Below the pieces are notes generated by a model that was given only the letters and a program-made list of their open reading frames with translations, did no database searches and had not been told where the DNA came from. Below, one piece after another: positions 32,273-43,333 of a DNA stretch of 64,000 bases (positions within the stretch are counted from its first letter, which is position 1; every line of letters starts with the position of its first letter). Position numbers and translations under genes: made by a program. This DNA comes from Nakaseomyces glabratus (lineage: Eukaryota; Ascomycota; Saccharomycetes; Saccharomycetales; Saccharomycetaceae). Location of the stretch: NCBI RefSeq assembly GCF_010111755.1, contig NC_088958.1:496001-560000 (forward strand), read 5' to 3'.

Positions 32273-32534
32273 TGTCGTGTTCTTCTGGTACTTGTAAGTA
32301 TTGGTATAAAAACTTTATAAACTTGAAACGATGATCACTTTAATCATCTTACGATCGATATTAAAGGTTTTTTTGCTTTTGCTCCGCGATGTGATTTCAC
32401 AATCTTCGGTGAAATCGAAATCAAAGAAAAAAAATTAAAATAATAGAAAAACAATGCTCAATAGTGGAGAGTAAGAGCAACTAGCCTTGACCATCCATCT
32501 AACCGCAAAGGCAAAATAATATAACATACATGAT

Positions 32535-33539
32535 ATGGATGGTATAGAGAGAGTAAACTCAGTGAGACAACACTATAACGATGATGTACCGTCCTTCGTT
32601 ATCGATAATGTATCCGACATTGATACTGAATCTGCAGGAACAGAGCCATATCTAAATGCATTTGATAACAAAGATCACAACAACACAGAATTTGAAACTG
32701 GCCGCAGTGATAACTTCTTCAATTTTAACTACAATGATAACGACAACGACATCGATAACTATAATGACAATGAAATTGGTAATGATAATGATGTTGAGCT
32801 AGACCTAGTGGAGGATAGTAAGGATAACTTTATGATGATGGTACCGCGCACGCTTCCAACATCGGGCATATCAGAGCATCTGTGGCAGAAACGCATACGA
32901 GCCAATCCAAGTGATGGTGCGCAAACGCTAGAACCACCCTCGGGGCCTGTTGATCTCCTATCTAGTGCGGACACTTCACAAAGACTGAAATGGGCGGGTG
33001 CAGGTCCGGGACCCAATGCACTTACTATGACCACCTCTTTACTCAATGGTGAGAAATTGCTGCGGGCAGCAACATACCCTGAGACGGAACAAGAGCAGAA
33101 GCAAGCTCGGCGCTTGCATGAGTTAGAGACACCTAGGCTAGTTGTTCCACCCAACGTTGACAGCCAGGAGCGTTTGTGGCAAGAGGTTGGTGAGTTAGAA
33201 CAAATCAAAAGTTTTGCTAGACAAGTGAACATGTTTGAAAGCATGTTCCCACACGGGTTCGAGAGTAACCTGAACGAGCTTCGCAAGTTACAGAACGGGC
33301 TTGTGCATGAGCTAAGAAATTATAATGCAGAACTAGAAGAACAAGAGCGGAAAGAAATTGCTAAGCAAGCAGCTGCTTCTATCTTAACTTTCACACCGCC
33401 AGCATCAATCCATAGTACCGACACTGCACTACTTAACCACAGCAGCAGCGACATCAGACTTGGTGGTTTCAGCGGCGCCAACCTCAAAGCGGAGAAGTAC
33501 TTGCGCCAGCTGTTCGAGAAGATCACAGATATGGGCTAA
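32535..33539 (+). CDS. YPL077C/YBR197C-like protein of unknown function
   Basis: This 334-residue protein is in the position and strand of YPL077C, whose S. cerevisiae duplicate is YBR197C (shorter, about 220-240 residues). An Asn/Asp-rich low-complexity stretch (about residues 60-95) may account for the extra length. Conserved-looking parts are TLPTSGISEHLWQKRIR (about 105-121), TATYPETEQEQKQARRLHELETPR-type sequence and a Glu-rich coiled coil near 240-285. GC content is higher in this gene than in its neighbours. No domain or function is recognised. PGI1 follows on the same strand, the order seen at YBR197C-YBR196C. Confidence 0.75.
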   Translation: MDGIERVNSVRQHYNDDVPSFVIDNVSDIDTESAGTEPYLNAFDNKDHNNTEFETGRSDNFFNFNYNDNDNDIDNYNDNEIGNDNDVELDLVEDSKDNFMMMVPRTLPTSGISEHLWQKRIRANPSDGAQTLEPPSGPVDLLSSADTSQRLKWAGAGPGPNALTMTTSLLNGEKLLRAATYPETEQEQKQARRLHELETPRLVVPPNVDSQERLWQEVGELEQIKSFARQVNMFESMFPHGFESNLNELRKLQNGLVHELRNYNAELEEQERKEIAKQAAASILTFTPPASIHSTDTALLNHSSSDIRLGGFSGANLKAEKYLRQLFEKITDMG

Positions 33540-33670
33540 GCTTATCACAAACAAAATATATAGAGGCACATGTATAGTTATAGATGCATCGGCACTAAAA
33601 TTACCTTTTACGTATATTGACTTCACTACTTCACTATCCCTGTAGGTATTCACTGGAGTGTGTTTCATAT

Positions 33671-33690
33671 AACACCGCTGCAGCGGTGTT
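33671..33690. repeat. 20-bp perfect palindrome with everted CCG/CGG
   Basis: AACACCGCTGCAGCGGTGTT equals its own reverse complement and is followed by a T-rich run. CCG-N6-CGG is the everted arrangement used by some Zn2Cys6 dimers, so a factor site is possible. A hairpin near the YPL077C-like 3' end, 132 bp past its stop, is the alternative. Confidence 0.85.
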
Positions 33691-34550
33691 TTATTTTTCT
33701 TTCTATTAGAAATTATTCTGTTTGAACATATCCCAGTACTAACAGCAGGCCATAAAATTGGAAGTACGATTGAGATGACTAGCAATATAGGGGGGATAGT
33801 TGAACGAAGGACATACGCCTGCATATACATAACGAGTTCCCCTTTTCCTCTATCAAATTGATTAGCAATATACTAAACAGTCAGTTTACACAACGTACCC
33901 TCTCTAAGTGAAATATTTACATAGGGGAAGGTACACATGTGGTGAAACGCAGATCAGATCACCCACAGAAAGATATGTGGAGCTCCTGATCGAAATACAT
34001 ATATACCCGCCCAGTTAGTATTTTCAGGGGAAAGTCCATAGGACAACAAGAAAGGACAAATTCCCCTATCTCTTTCTCTCTCTTTTTCCATGACATTTAC
34101 GGTACATCCTTGTCTACCATACTATTCCAGATCCTAAAGCACCCTATATTGTGCACCTGAACGCCCCTAATGTTATGGATACTACATCCACCCCTTACCC
34201 TCCCCCCACTCCTAATGCCTGTAATGCCTGCAAGAGCCTCTGGTCAGGAGTCAGATAGAGGGACTCTCATGGGTGAGAAACAGCAGCCACAAGGAGTTCC
34301 CCAGCAGTTGTGTTGCTATTGAAATCCACACAGTTAAGGTACTGTATAACTACATACGTGAGCCACGTATGAAATGAAATAAACATATATCACTCTATAC
34401 AACACACAAAAGTTCACCAACGGAAGATTCCCCCATTGTTCCAGTCCCATGCCTTTCACACACTAAGACCTTAGCAGAGGAAAGCTCCTTTGCTTCCCTA
34501 AGCACCACGGAAGTTTCTGAGCCCCTTACTCAACACTTGACAAACACAGC

Positions 34551-34598
34551 ATCACTCTACACATCACTCTACACATCCCTATACACATCCCTGTACAC
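34551..34598. repeat. Tandem repeat, 12 bp x 4
   Basis: The units ATCACTCTACAC, ATCACTCTACAC, ATCCCTATACAC and ATCCCTGTACAC lie head to tail, immediately before the Reb1-type motif CGGGTAA. With the C that ends the preceding unit, the last two units create CATCC, a Gcr1-type core. Confidence 0.9.
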
Positions 34599-34599
34599 A

Positions 34600-34644
34600 C
34601 GGGTAAGCAGTGGGAAATTGCAAATTGTCGCTTCCTTCCCTTCC
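34600..34644. promoter_or_regulatory. Reb1-type site and triple Gcr1-type CTTCC cluster
   Basis: CGGGTAA at 34600-34606 is the reverse complement of the Reb1 consensus TTACCCG. CTTCC occurs at 34631-34635, 34635-34639 and 34640-34644. CWTCC is the Gcr1 recognition core, and PGI1 is a Gcr1 target in S. cerevisiae. The cluster is about 740 bp upstream of the ATG, which is far for yeast. Confidence 0.5.
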
Positions 34645-34786
34645 CTATTCTTTGACTGGGTGTGCTATGTACTCTCTGATTGTGCACACCATTAAAGCTG
34701 TGAGCGTAGAAGTTCTAGTTCTGAGCTTCTGTTTCTTTCTCTACTGGGCTATCTTCGGCGGGCCATATTAGCTTCAATCCACGAAG

Positions 34787-34830
34787 AAGCTATGAAGCTA
34801 TGAAGCTATGAAGCTATGAAGCTATGAAGC
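34787..34830. repeat. Tandem repeat, 8 bp x 5.5
   Basis: Five perfect copies of AAGCTATG plus AAGC lie in the PGI1 upstream region. Being perfect, the array is probably young or unstable in length. No function is known. Confidence 0.95.
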
Positions 34831-35297
34831 GAAAGTAAGTGAACAATCAAACTCGCTGGGAGCAAGACACAGCTGTCTCCTAGGTACAGTTGTGCATAGG
34901 CCTAGTCCAAACCTCAATGCTACCACGTATAGTAAGTCTAGTAGACCTTGGTTATGGTCCTCTATAACTTATTCTTTCAATTGATCACTCCTGGGGATTA
35001 ACTACAAACTTGCTCCATTTTTTTCTTGTAGTCTTGCTAGGTACAATTATATACATAAGGATCTTCTATTTCAAAACTTTGGAATTGTGGGTTTGTCCTC
35101 ATGTCCCTCCTAAATAAGTACTTCTATCAATTGGCTTTCGATTTTTTTTTTTTTGACTTATGCTCACATTTGTTCCCTTTCTTCTTTTTTTTTCTTGTAG
35201 TTATCCTCTTTCATGTTCCTATTTTATATATAAGAAGAAGAAAGACCCTTTATGTGTTGTTCCTTTTTCAATTGATCCTTTTTTTTGTAGTCTTTAA

Positions 35298-37049
<1,752 letters not shown>

Positions 37050-37844
37050 ATCAAAGGATAGCTCTCATATCGTGCCTATCTTTGTTTTAGCAATTTCCTT
37101 TACCTTATTCTCAGCAACACTATGTATTGCTACCAAAAATAGATTTATAAATACGTATATATAGTATATATATGAAAAATGAATTATGTTAAAAAATGTT
37201 TAAAGCTGTTTTATTGTAATTAAAATGGAAGAAGGCAACAAAATGTGTAAGATAAACAAGATTACGTACCATCTATAATTTCTACACCTTAATTGCTAGG
37301 TTGAAAAGGCAATATGGTGCAGAGCGCATGATATATAATAGATAGAATGTCTATGTCTGAATTATAAGCACAGCTCGGTATTTATTATTTTGGACTAGTA
37401 AAGTTATTGTAGTAAGCACATTAATACTAGTGCACTACATGTGACCCGTTTAAGTACGTTTGTATACTTGTAGTAAGCAAAGCGCTCAAGAGGAACAAAT
37501 TTCATAGATAATCCTGGTATTGGGTACACGGTTGAATTACAGATGATGGTTTCCAAATATAAGTAAGAAAAACAACGATAGTATTATAAAACGGTTATGA
37601 CGACAATCAATATCTACTACGATTACATTACAGTTTTCCATTAGCACTTATTGATTATTTCATAAATTGTTGATACTTGGCAGAAGCTATGCTTATATCA
37701 AGTTGCGCTTTACTTTTAAGAGTTAATAATTTAAGTTTCACGTTAAACTAAAGAAGCTGTTTGTAGAAGGAGTCATTATAAAACATGCAGATTTATTAAT
37801 CTTTTTATTCTGTAAAACATAAGACAAAGTCTGACCTGTACATC

Positions 37845-37868
37845 CGTGACTAATTTATATTAGTCACG
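37845..37868. repeat. Inverted repeat with two TTAGTCA/TGACTAA motifs
   Basis: CGTGACTAAT, spacer TTAT, then ATTAGTCACG: perfect 10-bp arms. Each arm contains TGACTAA or its complement TTAGTCA, a recognised Yap-family bZIP site. It lies about 800 bp downstream of PGI1, not near an obvious start codon. Confidence 0.8.
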
Positions 37869-38432
37869 TCGTCGATCTCATGGTCTTGAATTTCCTTATA
37901 CCCAGCCATAGGTTGATATCAGTGGTAACAGTTAGTTTAATTGGAAAAATCGTTTCATATATTATGTTTTGAATTCCATCAAATATACAAGTACGAGTTA
38001 AATTAATCAAGCGCTGGTGTCTAAGAAAGATACGAGTGTGTTTTTGTTTACTAGAGTATAATTTAATTGGAGTTTCAAAACTGTTCATAGGATAATTTTG
38101 TCAAATTTGTTTTGTAATAACAGATGCTTCAAAATAGCAATTTGTTGGAATGGAGTAAATATTGGGATTTCAACAGCAGGTAAAGAATTGATACAGAAAT
38201 TTAGTTTGAATTTGTTGGTAAAACTTATTTGTTTTTTTTTTTGTAGCATAAAGTGCATCTTGTGTATATTTGTTACAAATTTCTTATAAGATAGTGCACT
38301 CACATTTAGCGAGGCGGCGGTTATAAAGTTTGGGTGCTCTGGGTCTTTTACAAGTCTGACAAGTTCTTTTGTGGTTAACTGTTGGTTTTTTCGATAAATT
38401 TAAACAACCATTGTTTATTTTTTTTAGCAGAA

Positions 38433-38720
38433 ATGTCAGATTTTGATCCTGATATGTCAACTTCATATCATTGGAAGTCTTTCCGGTAAAGTGTGAAACC
38501 TACCCTTTATTCAAAAGGCTCTGAGTCAGATACATCGAAGTATTACGATGAATCGAAGTCTGTCTCTGGGTATTTAAACCGATGATTTCACCTTGAAGGG
38601 TTTTCAGAAGGATGGGTTCTTTTTAAATGCGGTCACTATCATGTAAGATACAATTTATAAGACCGTCACTGATATTCAACGGTTTCACGGCGTAGATCGG
38701 AACAAGTCACAGAATATGGT
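38433..38720 (+). pseudogene. Possible decayed coding sequence, unidentified
   Basis: From the ATG at 38433 the frame reads MSDFDPDMSTSYHWKSFR, stop, SVKPTLYSKGSESD and so on to a second stop about 48 codons in. After a one-base shift it continues as DDFTLKGFQKDGFFLNAVTIM, stop, DTIYKTVTDIQRFHGV. The composition looks protein-like across the breaks and is unlike the flanking AT-rich DNA. I cannot name a parent gene. The antisense strand also has a protein-like run, so chance is possible. Confidence 0.2.
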
Positions 38721-39430
38721 GATATAGCGACCAATAATACTGACTAATAGAGTATAAAGGTTTGAACATCATCTCATGTTTCATAGAAGAAAGGCACCAT
38801 AGTTCTGTATGAATTACAGTGAGTCCTTTTTCAATCAGCTTCTTTTGGTTTAACGTGAAACTGAAATTGTTAATTCTTAAAAGAAAATTGCAACTTGATA
38901 TATGCATAACTTGTACAAAATCTCAACACTTTATAATATGGTATATAAGTGTTAATATAAAACTGGAATATTACAGTAATAATTATATATTTTTGATATC
39001 GTTGTTTTCTAATACTATTCTTGATGTGATCTGTCTACTGATAAAATAAGGAAAATATAAATGAATTAAATCGTGAAGAAACGAAAATCTAAAACTCACA
39101 TCTGATAGTTCGATTACTATAATATTTTGGATAGAAAAATCCTGCAATCTCCCTATGCCATCGATTTTTATTTATCAGAGTTATTTATTGGGTTCATTAT
39201 TTATTGAACACTAACTAAATATTGCTGTCGAGCTCAAATGTTGTTTCAGATTGACCCGACGTATATCAATCATGCAAACATAAAATTAAACTCCATTTTT
39301 AAACTAAGTGCAGGGGAGTGTTGGCACATGCTTGAAAGTATATAAATCCGAAGAGTAATTAGACAATGGGATTCAATTTTGTTACTTAATGTGGCTCAAA
39401 ACTGTACTTAGACAGACAAGATAGTATTAC

Positions 39431-39514
39431 GGAGGGTTGGCCGAGTGGTCTAAGGCGGCAGACTTAAGATCTGTTGGACGGTTGTCCGCGCGAGTTCGAA
39501 CCTCGCATCCTTCA
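39431..39514 (+). tRNA. tRNA-Leu (anticodon UAA)
   Basis: This is an 84-nt class II tRNA gene without an intron. The acceptor stem GGAGGGT pairs with ATCCTTC, discriminator A. The anticodon stem GCAGA/TCTGT encloses the loop CTTAAGA with anticodon TAA, reading UUA. There is a long variable arm (TTGGACGGTTGTCC), and the T arm contains GTTCGAAC. It appears identical to S. cerevisiae tL(UAA) as I recall it. An 11-nt T-run at 39518-39528 is the Pol III terminator. CCA is not encoded. Confidence 0.98.
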
Positions 39515-40368
39515 CTATTTTTTTTTTTACTATTTCCAATTCATAACGGAATGTTCTTTTTTGCCAGTCATGTGACTATTTACAAGTTGATTGTATTGAC
39601 TTTCAGTGGTTATTTCGTATATAGGTAGATGATTGATTGACCAATCATTTTCAAGGAGTACGTATATGAACCTTCTTTCCATCCCTTCCCCCCAACGAAT
39701 AGTTGCTACTGAACTTTCCATTCGTGCTGGTGACCTTGCCAGAATTACGTCCTTTCTAGCATTTTGTGCTACATTATCTCTAAGGACAGTAATCTTGGGA
39801 ATGAAGTTGGCTCAACTTCCTATGATTTTCGAGCATTTCTCATTTGCCAATTTTCATTGTACTTTCGTAACAGATAGGTGAGGAAAGTCTGTTACTCCCC
39901 GTCTCCCCAGAGGTAGAGAGATGTGTGAGTGTGAGGCCGTGATGCACTTCCCAGGAATAGTATACACTTTCCCCTACACTTCTTGTTGAACTATCACATT
40001 GAATTATGCCCTCTTTTTAACTTATAAAGTAGTTCATTGATAATAATAATTGCCTTTTGTCAAGTAGGATATTTGCAACTAATTGTTTATTTACTTAAAT
40101 CAGCGATAGTAAAGTCGTGACGATAAAAAGCAAAACAACCTGAAAGCAAAAGCTACTTAGAAATAGAATTCTAAATTTTACTGGAAGTTGTTATTTATTT
40201 CAGTTATACTTACAGAAGTTAAATCGGTTGTTTGCATATTCCATCCATACAACAAATACACACTACAGTTGCCTTTTATTCTGGGTGTTGATTGTAAATC
40301 AGATTTGATACAGTATTGAAACAACTAGACAAGTTTAAAACCAATAAATAAAACAGAAGAAAAAGAAA
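39515..40368. promoter_or_regulatory. ATP4 upstream region
   Basis: This 854 bp interval lies between the tRNA gene and ATP4. ACCAATCA at 39640-39647 matches the Hap2/3/4/5 CCAAT consensus (ACCAATNA), typical of respiratory genes, but lies about 720 bp from the ATG. Short overlapping frames at 39530-39881 lie on both strands and look like chance. CCCC-rich strings occur near 39896-39910. Confidence 0.45.
39518..39528 (+). terminator. RNA polymerase III terminator of tRNA-Leu
   Basis: A run of eleven T residues begins 4 nt after the mature tRNA 3' end, the standard Pol III stop signal. Confidence 0.9.
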
Positions 40369-41097
40369 ATGAGTTTCCGTGCTTTGACTATGAGAAGTGC
40401 AGTAGCCAGAACTGCTTTGAACAACACTATTCGCTCTGCAAGAGTCGCTACTCCATACTTGGGTATTCGTCACTCTTCCTCTACCCCTACACCAGATCCA
40501 AAGACCAAAGCTGCCTCCTTGATCGACGCTTTACCTGGTAATACAGCCTTAACAAAGACCGGTATTTTGGGTACATCTGCAGCTGCTATCATATACGGTA
40601 TCTCCAATCAATTGTATGTTATCAACGATGAGAGTATCTTGTTGTTGATCTTCTTGGGTTTCTCTGGTTTGGTCGCCAAGTTCCTCGCTCCATTGTACAA
40701 GGATTTTGCCGACGCTAGAATCAAGAAGATTGGTAGCATCCTGAACTCTTCCAGAGAAAGACATGTTGATGCTGTGAAGGATAGAATTGAATCTGTCTCA
40801 GAATTACAAAATGTCTCAGAAACTACCAAAGTTCTATTCGATGTCTCAAAGGAAACTGTTGAACTAGAAGCAAAAGCATTTGAATTGAAGCAAAAAGTTG
40901 AGCTTGCTCATGAAGCTAAGTCCGTTCTAGATTCTTGGGTCAGATACGAAGCCTCTTTGCGTCAATTACAACAAAAGCAAATTGCTGAAGGAATCATAAG
41001 CAAAGTTGAAAGTGAACTAACCAACCCTAAATTCCAAGACAGAGTCTTACAACAATCTATTGCTGAAGTTGAACAAGTCTTGGCAAACATTAAATAA
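40369..41097 (+). CDS. ATP4: Mitochondrial F1Fo ATP synthase subunit b (Atp4)
   Basis: Subunit b forms the peripheral stator stalk linking Fo to F1 in the inner mitochondrial membrane. The protein has 242 residues (S. cerevisiae 244). The N-terminal about 35 residues are rich in Arg, Ser and Ala (MSFRALTMRSAVARTALNN), a matrix presequence. Two hydrophobic segments at about 67-83 and 88-107 form the membrane hairpin, followed by a long charged helix to the C-terminus. Codon bias is moderate to strong. Synteny matches YPL078C. The following 871 bp convergent gap is where RPL21B lies in S. cerevisiae; no such gene is found here. Confidence 0.97.
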   Translation: MSFRALTMRSAVARTALNNTIRSARVATPYLGIRHSSSTPTPDPKTKAASLIDALPGNTALTKTGILGTSAAAIIYGISNQLYVINDESILLLIFLGFSGLVAKFLAPLYKDFADARIKKIGSILNSSRERHVDAVKDRIESVSELQNVSETTKVLFDVSKETVELEAKAFELKQKVELAHEAKSVLDSWVRYEASLRQLQQKQIAEGIISKVESELTNPKFQDRVLQQSIAEVEQVLANIK

Positions 41098-41968
41098 ATG
41101 GAATTGTCAATGTCATAATAACAACTTCATTTTTCTTTCCTTTTATCCTTATTGATATTATATTTTCAATTCCTTCTGTTGGCCACATTCATCAAACTAA
41201 AAATGCTTATGATCAAATTGGAAAGAGAATAAAATTGTGATCCTATCATTAGATTAACATGCTTTTCAAGTTCTGTGTATGAATACTTTATGGCATTGGG
41301 TAGCCACTAAGGTAATAAGATGAAAGTCTTAACCATATAGAACATCATTTTGCATTATGTCCAATATAATATATTCTTTTCCACATCATTTTGATTTTGA
41401 AAACAGGGTTTATTACAAATAATACAAAAAAGTCTCAAAAAAAATAAAAGAAGAACAGAATAGAGTGTGCCATATCAATGGCTTCTGAAGCAATTAGTAG
41501 TGGAAATGATGGGCACGTATACATGCTACTTTCGATTTGATCAAAAAGCAATTAAACAATTTTATCGTAAATGAGAGAGATAGGCAGTAAATATTTTCCT
41601 TCTCCCCTCATTCAACCTTTTTTTGTATTCCTTTTATTCTATAGGAATGCAAATTTAAGTATATATGGCGCATATAAATAAGTACTAGTATTCCTTAATA
41701 ACATCAATAAAAAAATTACAGATTTAAATGTCATTTGAAATACCTACAGAATATGGCAATTCGGTTGCATTTATGTTAGACTTTATTTTATTGCTGGTTT
41801 GTCATTCTATATTTTAGTTTACCAATTTAAACAAATGTTCTAATTTCTGCAAAAGATGTTCCTTAAGTTCAAAATGGTTTGAAGTATGTGTAATATTATT
41901 ACAGATGGTATGCTAGTATACAATTATGTTTATATCCGGATATATTATTCTAGTAAATTATTGCCAAT
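41098..41968. other. ATP4-RPS9 convergent intergenic region
   Basis: This 871 bp AT-rich interval lies between converging 3' ends. RPL21 (YPL079W), expected by synteny, is absent; no zinc-free ribosomal-protein-like frame or intron signal was found. Nothing else is seen. Confidence 0.55.
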
Positions 41969-43333
41969 TTACTCTTCGTCTGCTTCGTCAGCGGCATCTT
42001 CACCACCTTCAGAGGCCTTACCAGAATTCTTTCTGGCAACTCTACCTGGTCTGGCACCACCGAATGGAGAAGTTGGAGCAAAGTCAATGTGCTTCTCAGA
42101 GTCCAATCTGACCATGAAAGATGGGATGTTGACGATTTGCTTACCAACAGCAATGTGTCTTTGAGTGATCAAGACTCTAGCATGGTGAACAGACTTGGCC
42201 AAACCTAGCTTGTAAACTTGAGTTTGCAATCTTCTTTCCAAGAAATCTTCAATCTTCAAAGCCAAGACATAATCCAACTTCTTCTTGTCTTCGGACAAGA
42301 CACCGATTCTCACCAATCTTCTGATCAAAGCATTACCTTCGAACAATCTCTTTGGGTCCTTTTCGTCTCTGGTCAAAAGATCTCTAGCAGCTCTTCTGAT
42401 CTTAGACAATTGGAAAGAAATTCTGTAAATTTCTCTCTTGTTCTTCAAACCGAATTCACCAGCAAGCTTCAATTCAGCGTCCAAACGAGAAGATTCGTAA
42501 GGTCTCTTTGGGGTAGAATAAGTCTTAGAATAAGTTCTTGGAGCTCCTATAAAAATAATTTAAAGACTTGTGATTAGATCGCTATTGATTCGGCATCACG
42601 CTCAGGATAAAAGTGAGAGAAAACACTTCAACAAATAGACACAATCTCACATCATACAAGTATAAATAAAGTGTTAGTCAAAAATAGTTCAGACAATTTT
42701 TTCTGCTAACAATTCCTAAATAAGAAGTTCTACGGGTCTCCATTAACTAGACTACAGATGATATTACTGTTCATGATCAAAAATTTTTTCATCAACCCTT
42801 ACACCAAGTAAACAATGTTCAGGCATTTCATCAGTGTAATGAATCATGTCTGCATAAAATATTTACCAAATGATTAACTCGTTCATTAACTTTCTATCTT
42901 AAAAACGGAATAGCTAAAGCAACCTAGTGACATTAACACATCCTGTATTAAGAAATCCTCAAAACCTCTCACTGCAGTAGCAAAAACAGATACTGTAGTT
43001 ATAATGTTTGACCTGAAGTGTCGGGAATTCAGTGCCAAACCAAAGAGAAGATACTTCTTACATTCCGATTGAAATATAAATGAGTATCCTTACTGAGGAG
43101 AAAAAAGTTGTACAAACGAAAAGGATTGATGAAAATTTGATATCTCAAATGAGATGAACAAATAACGTATCATCTAGTTTGTAAATGAGGACCCGAACCT
43201 CTAGCATTCAAAGATAACCTGTCCAATGCCCTACAATTGTAGAGCAAAAGATAGATAACTATCATGCTTAGAAATTATTAGAAAGCAGGTGTTGCTTATC
43301 TATTATCATAAATTAGTGTAACGTACTTGGCAT
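41969..43333 (-). CDS. RPS9: 40S ribosomal protein S9 (uS4), two exons
   Basis: This small-subunit protein is involved in 18S rRNA assembly and decoding fidelity. Exon 1 is ATGCCAA (43333-43327); exon 2 is 42546-41969. Together they encode 194 residues starting [30 protein letters not shown], with the family S4 RNA-binding segment near 105-165 ([24 protein letters not shown], in parts). The C-terminus is acidic (ADEADEE). Exon 2 codons are highly biased. The intron interrupts the third codon. Synteny matches YPL081W (RPS9A); with PGI1 on this track it is unclear whether a second copy exists, so I give no A/B suffix. The track-like ATG at 42484 inside exon 2 is not the start. Confidence 0.96.
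42547..43326 (-). other. RPS9 intron (780 nt)
   Basis: The donor is GTACGT (43326-43321), a variant of GTATGT, directly after ATGCCAA. The acceptor is TAG at 42549-42547. The junction restores codon 3 (AGA, Arg) and the MPRAP start shared by all Rps9 proteins. The best-looking branch sequence, GACTAAC at 42679-42673, is about 127 nt from the acceptor with several AGs between; a weaker CTAAT near 42573 is closer. The branch site is therefore uncertain. A tRNA-like segment lies at 43188-43262. Confidence 0.88.
43188..43262 (-). pseudogene. tRNA-like relic inside the RPS9 intron
   Basis: The minus strand contains GCTCTACAATTGTAGGGC (D-arm-like hairpin), GCATTGGACAGGTTATC (anticodon-region-like) and AGAGGTTCGGGTCCTC, a T-arm with 4-bp stem and loop TTCGGGT. 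The order and spacing resemble a tRNA, most like organelle- or bacterial-type tRNA-Asn. The acceptor stem does not pair properly, the anticodon stem is broken and A58 of the B box is G, so it is not a functional tRNA gene. Confidence 0.3.

Larger units (their letters stand above)
37050..39430. other. Gene-poor region between PGI1 and tRNA-Leu
   Basis: This 2.4 kb AT-rich interval has no intact gene. It contains a 10-bp-arm inverted repeat (37845-37868) and possible decayed coding sequence (38433-38720), both listed separately. Overlapping short minus-strand frames occur at 37864-38466. The ancestral genes MSI1, AIM4, MED8 and RIM2 would lie around here in pre-duplication order; I did not recognise relics of them. 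Confidence 0.5.

Noticed and set aside
32759..33286. Antisense frame of 175 codons in the YPL077C-like gene.
   Set aside because: It overlaps a syntenic gene and is Ser/Cys-rich, typical of an antisense shadow.
38331..38350. A TGGGTGCTCTGGGTCT string resembling a yeast telomere repeat or, on the minus strand, a telomerase RNA template; an ATTTTTGG Sm-like site lies on the minus strand near 37133.
   Set aside because: The string lacks the exact repeat expected for a template, is short, and the Sm-like match overlaps the PGI1 3' end. No pseudoknot or other telomerase RNA landmark was recognised.
38284..38466. Minus-strand frame with CQTCKRPRAPK, reminiscent of a DHHC or zinc-cluster protein, adjoining two further overlapping minus-strand frames to 37864.
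   Set aside because: No DHHC motif or spacing follows and the joined frames match nothing I know. It overlaps the plus-strand relic candidate, and chance is as likely.
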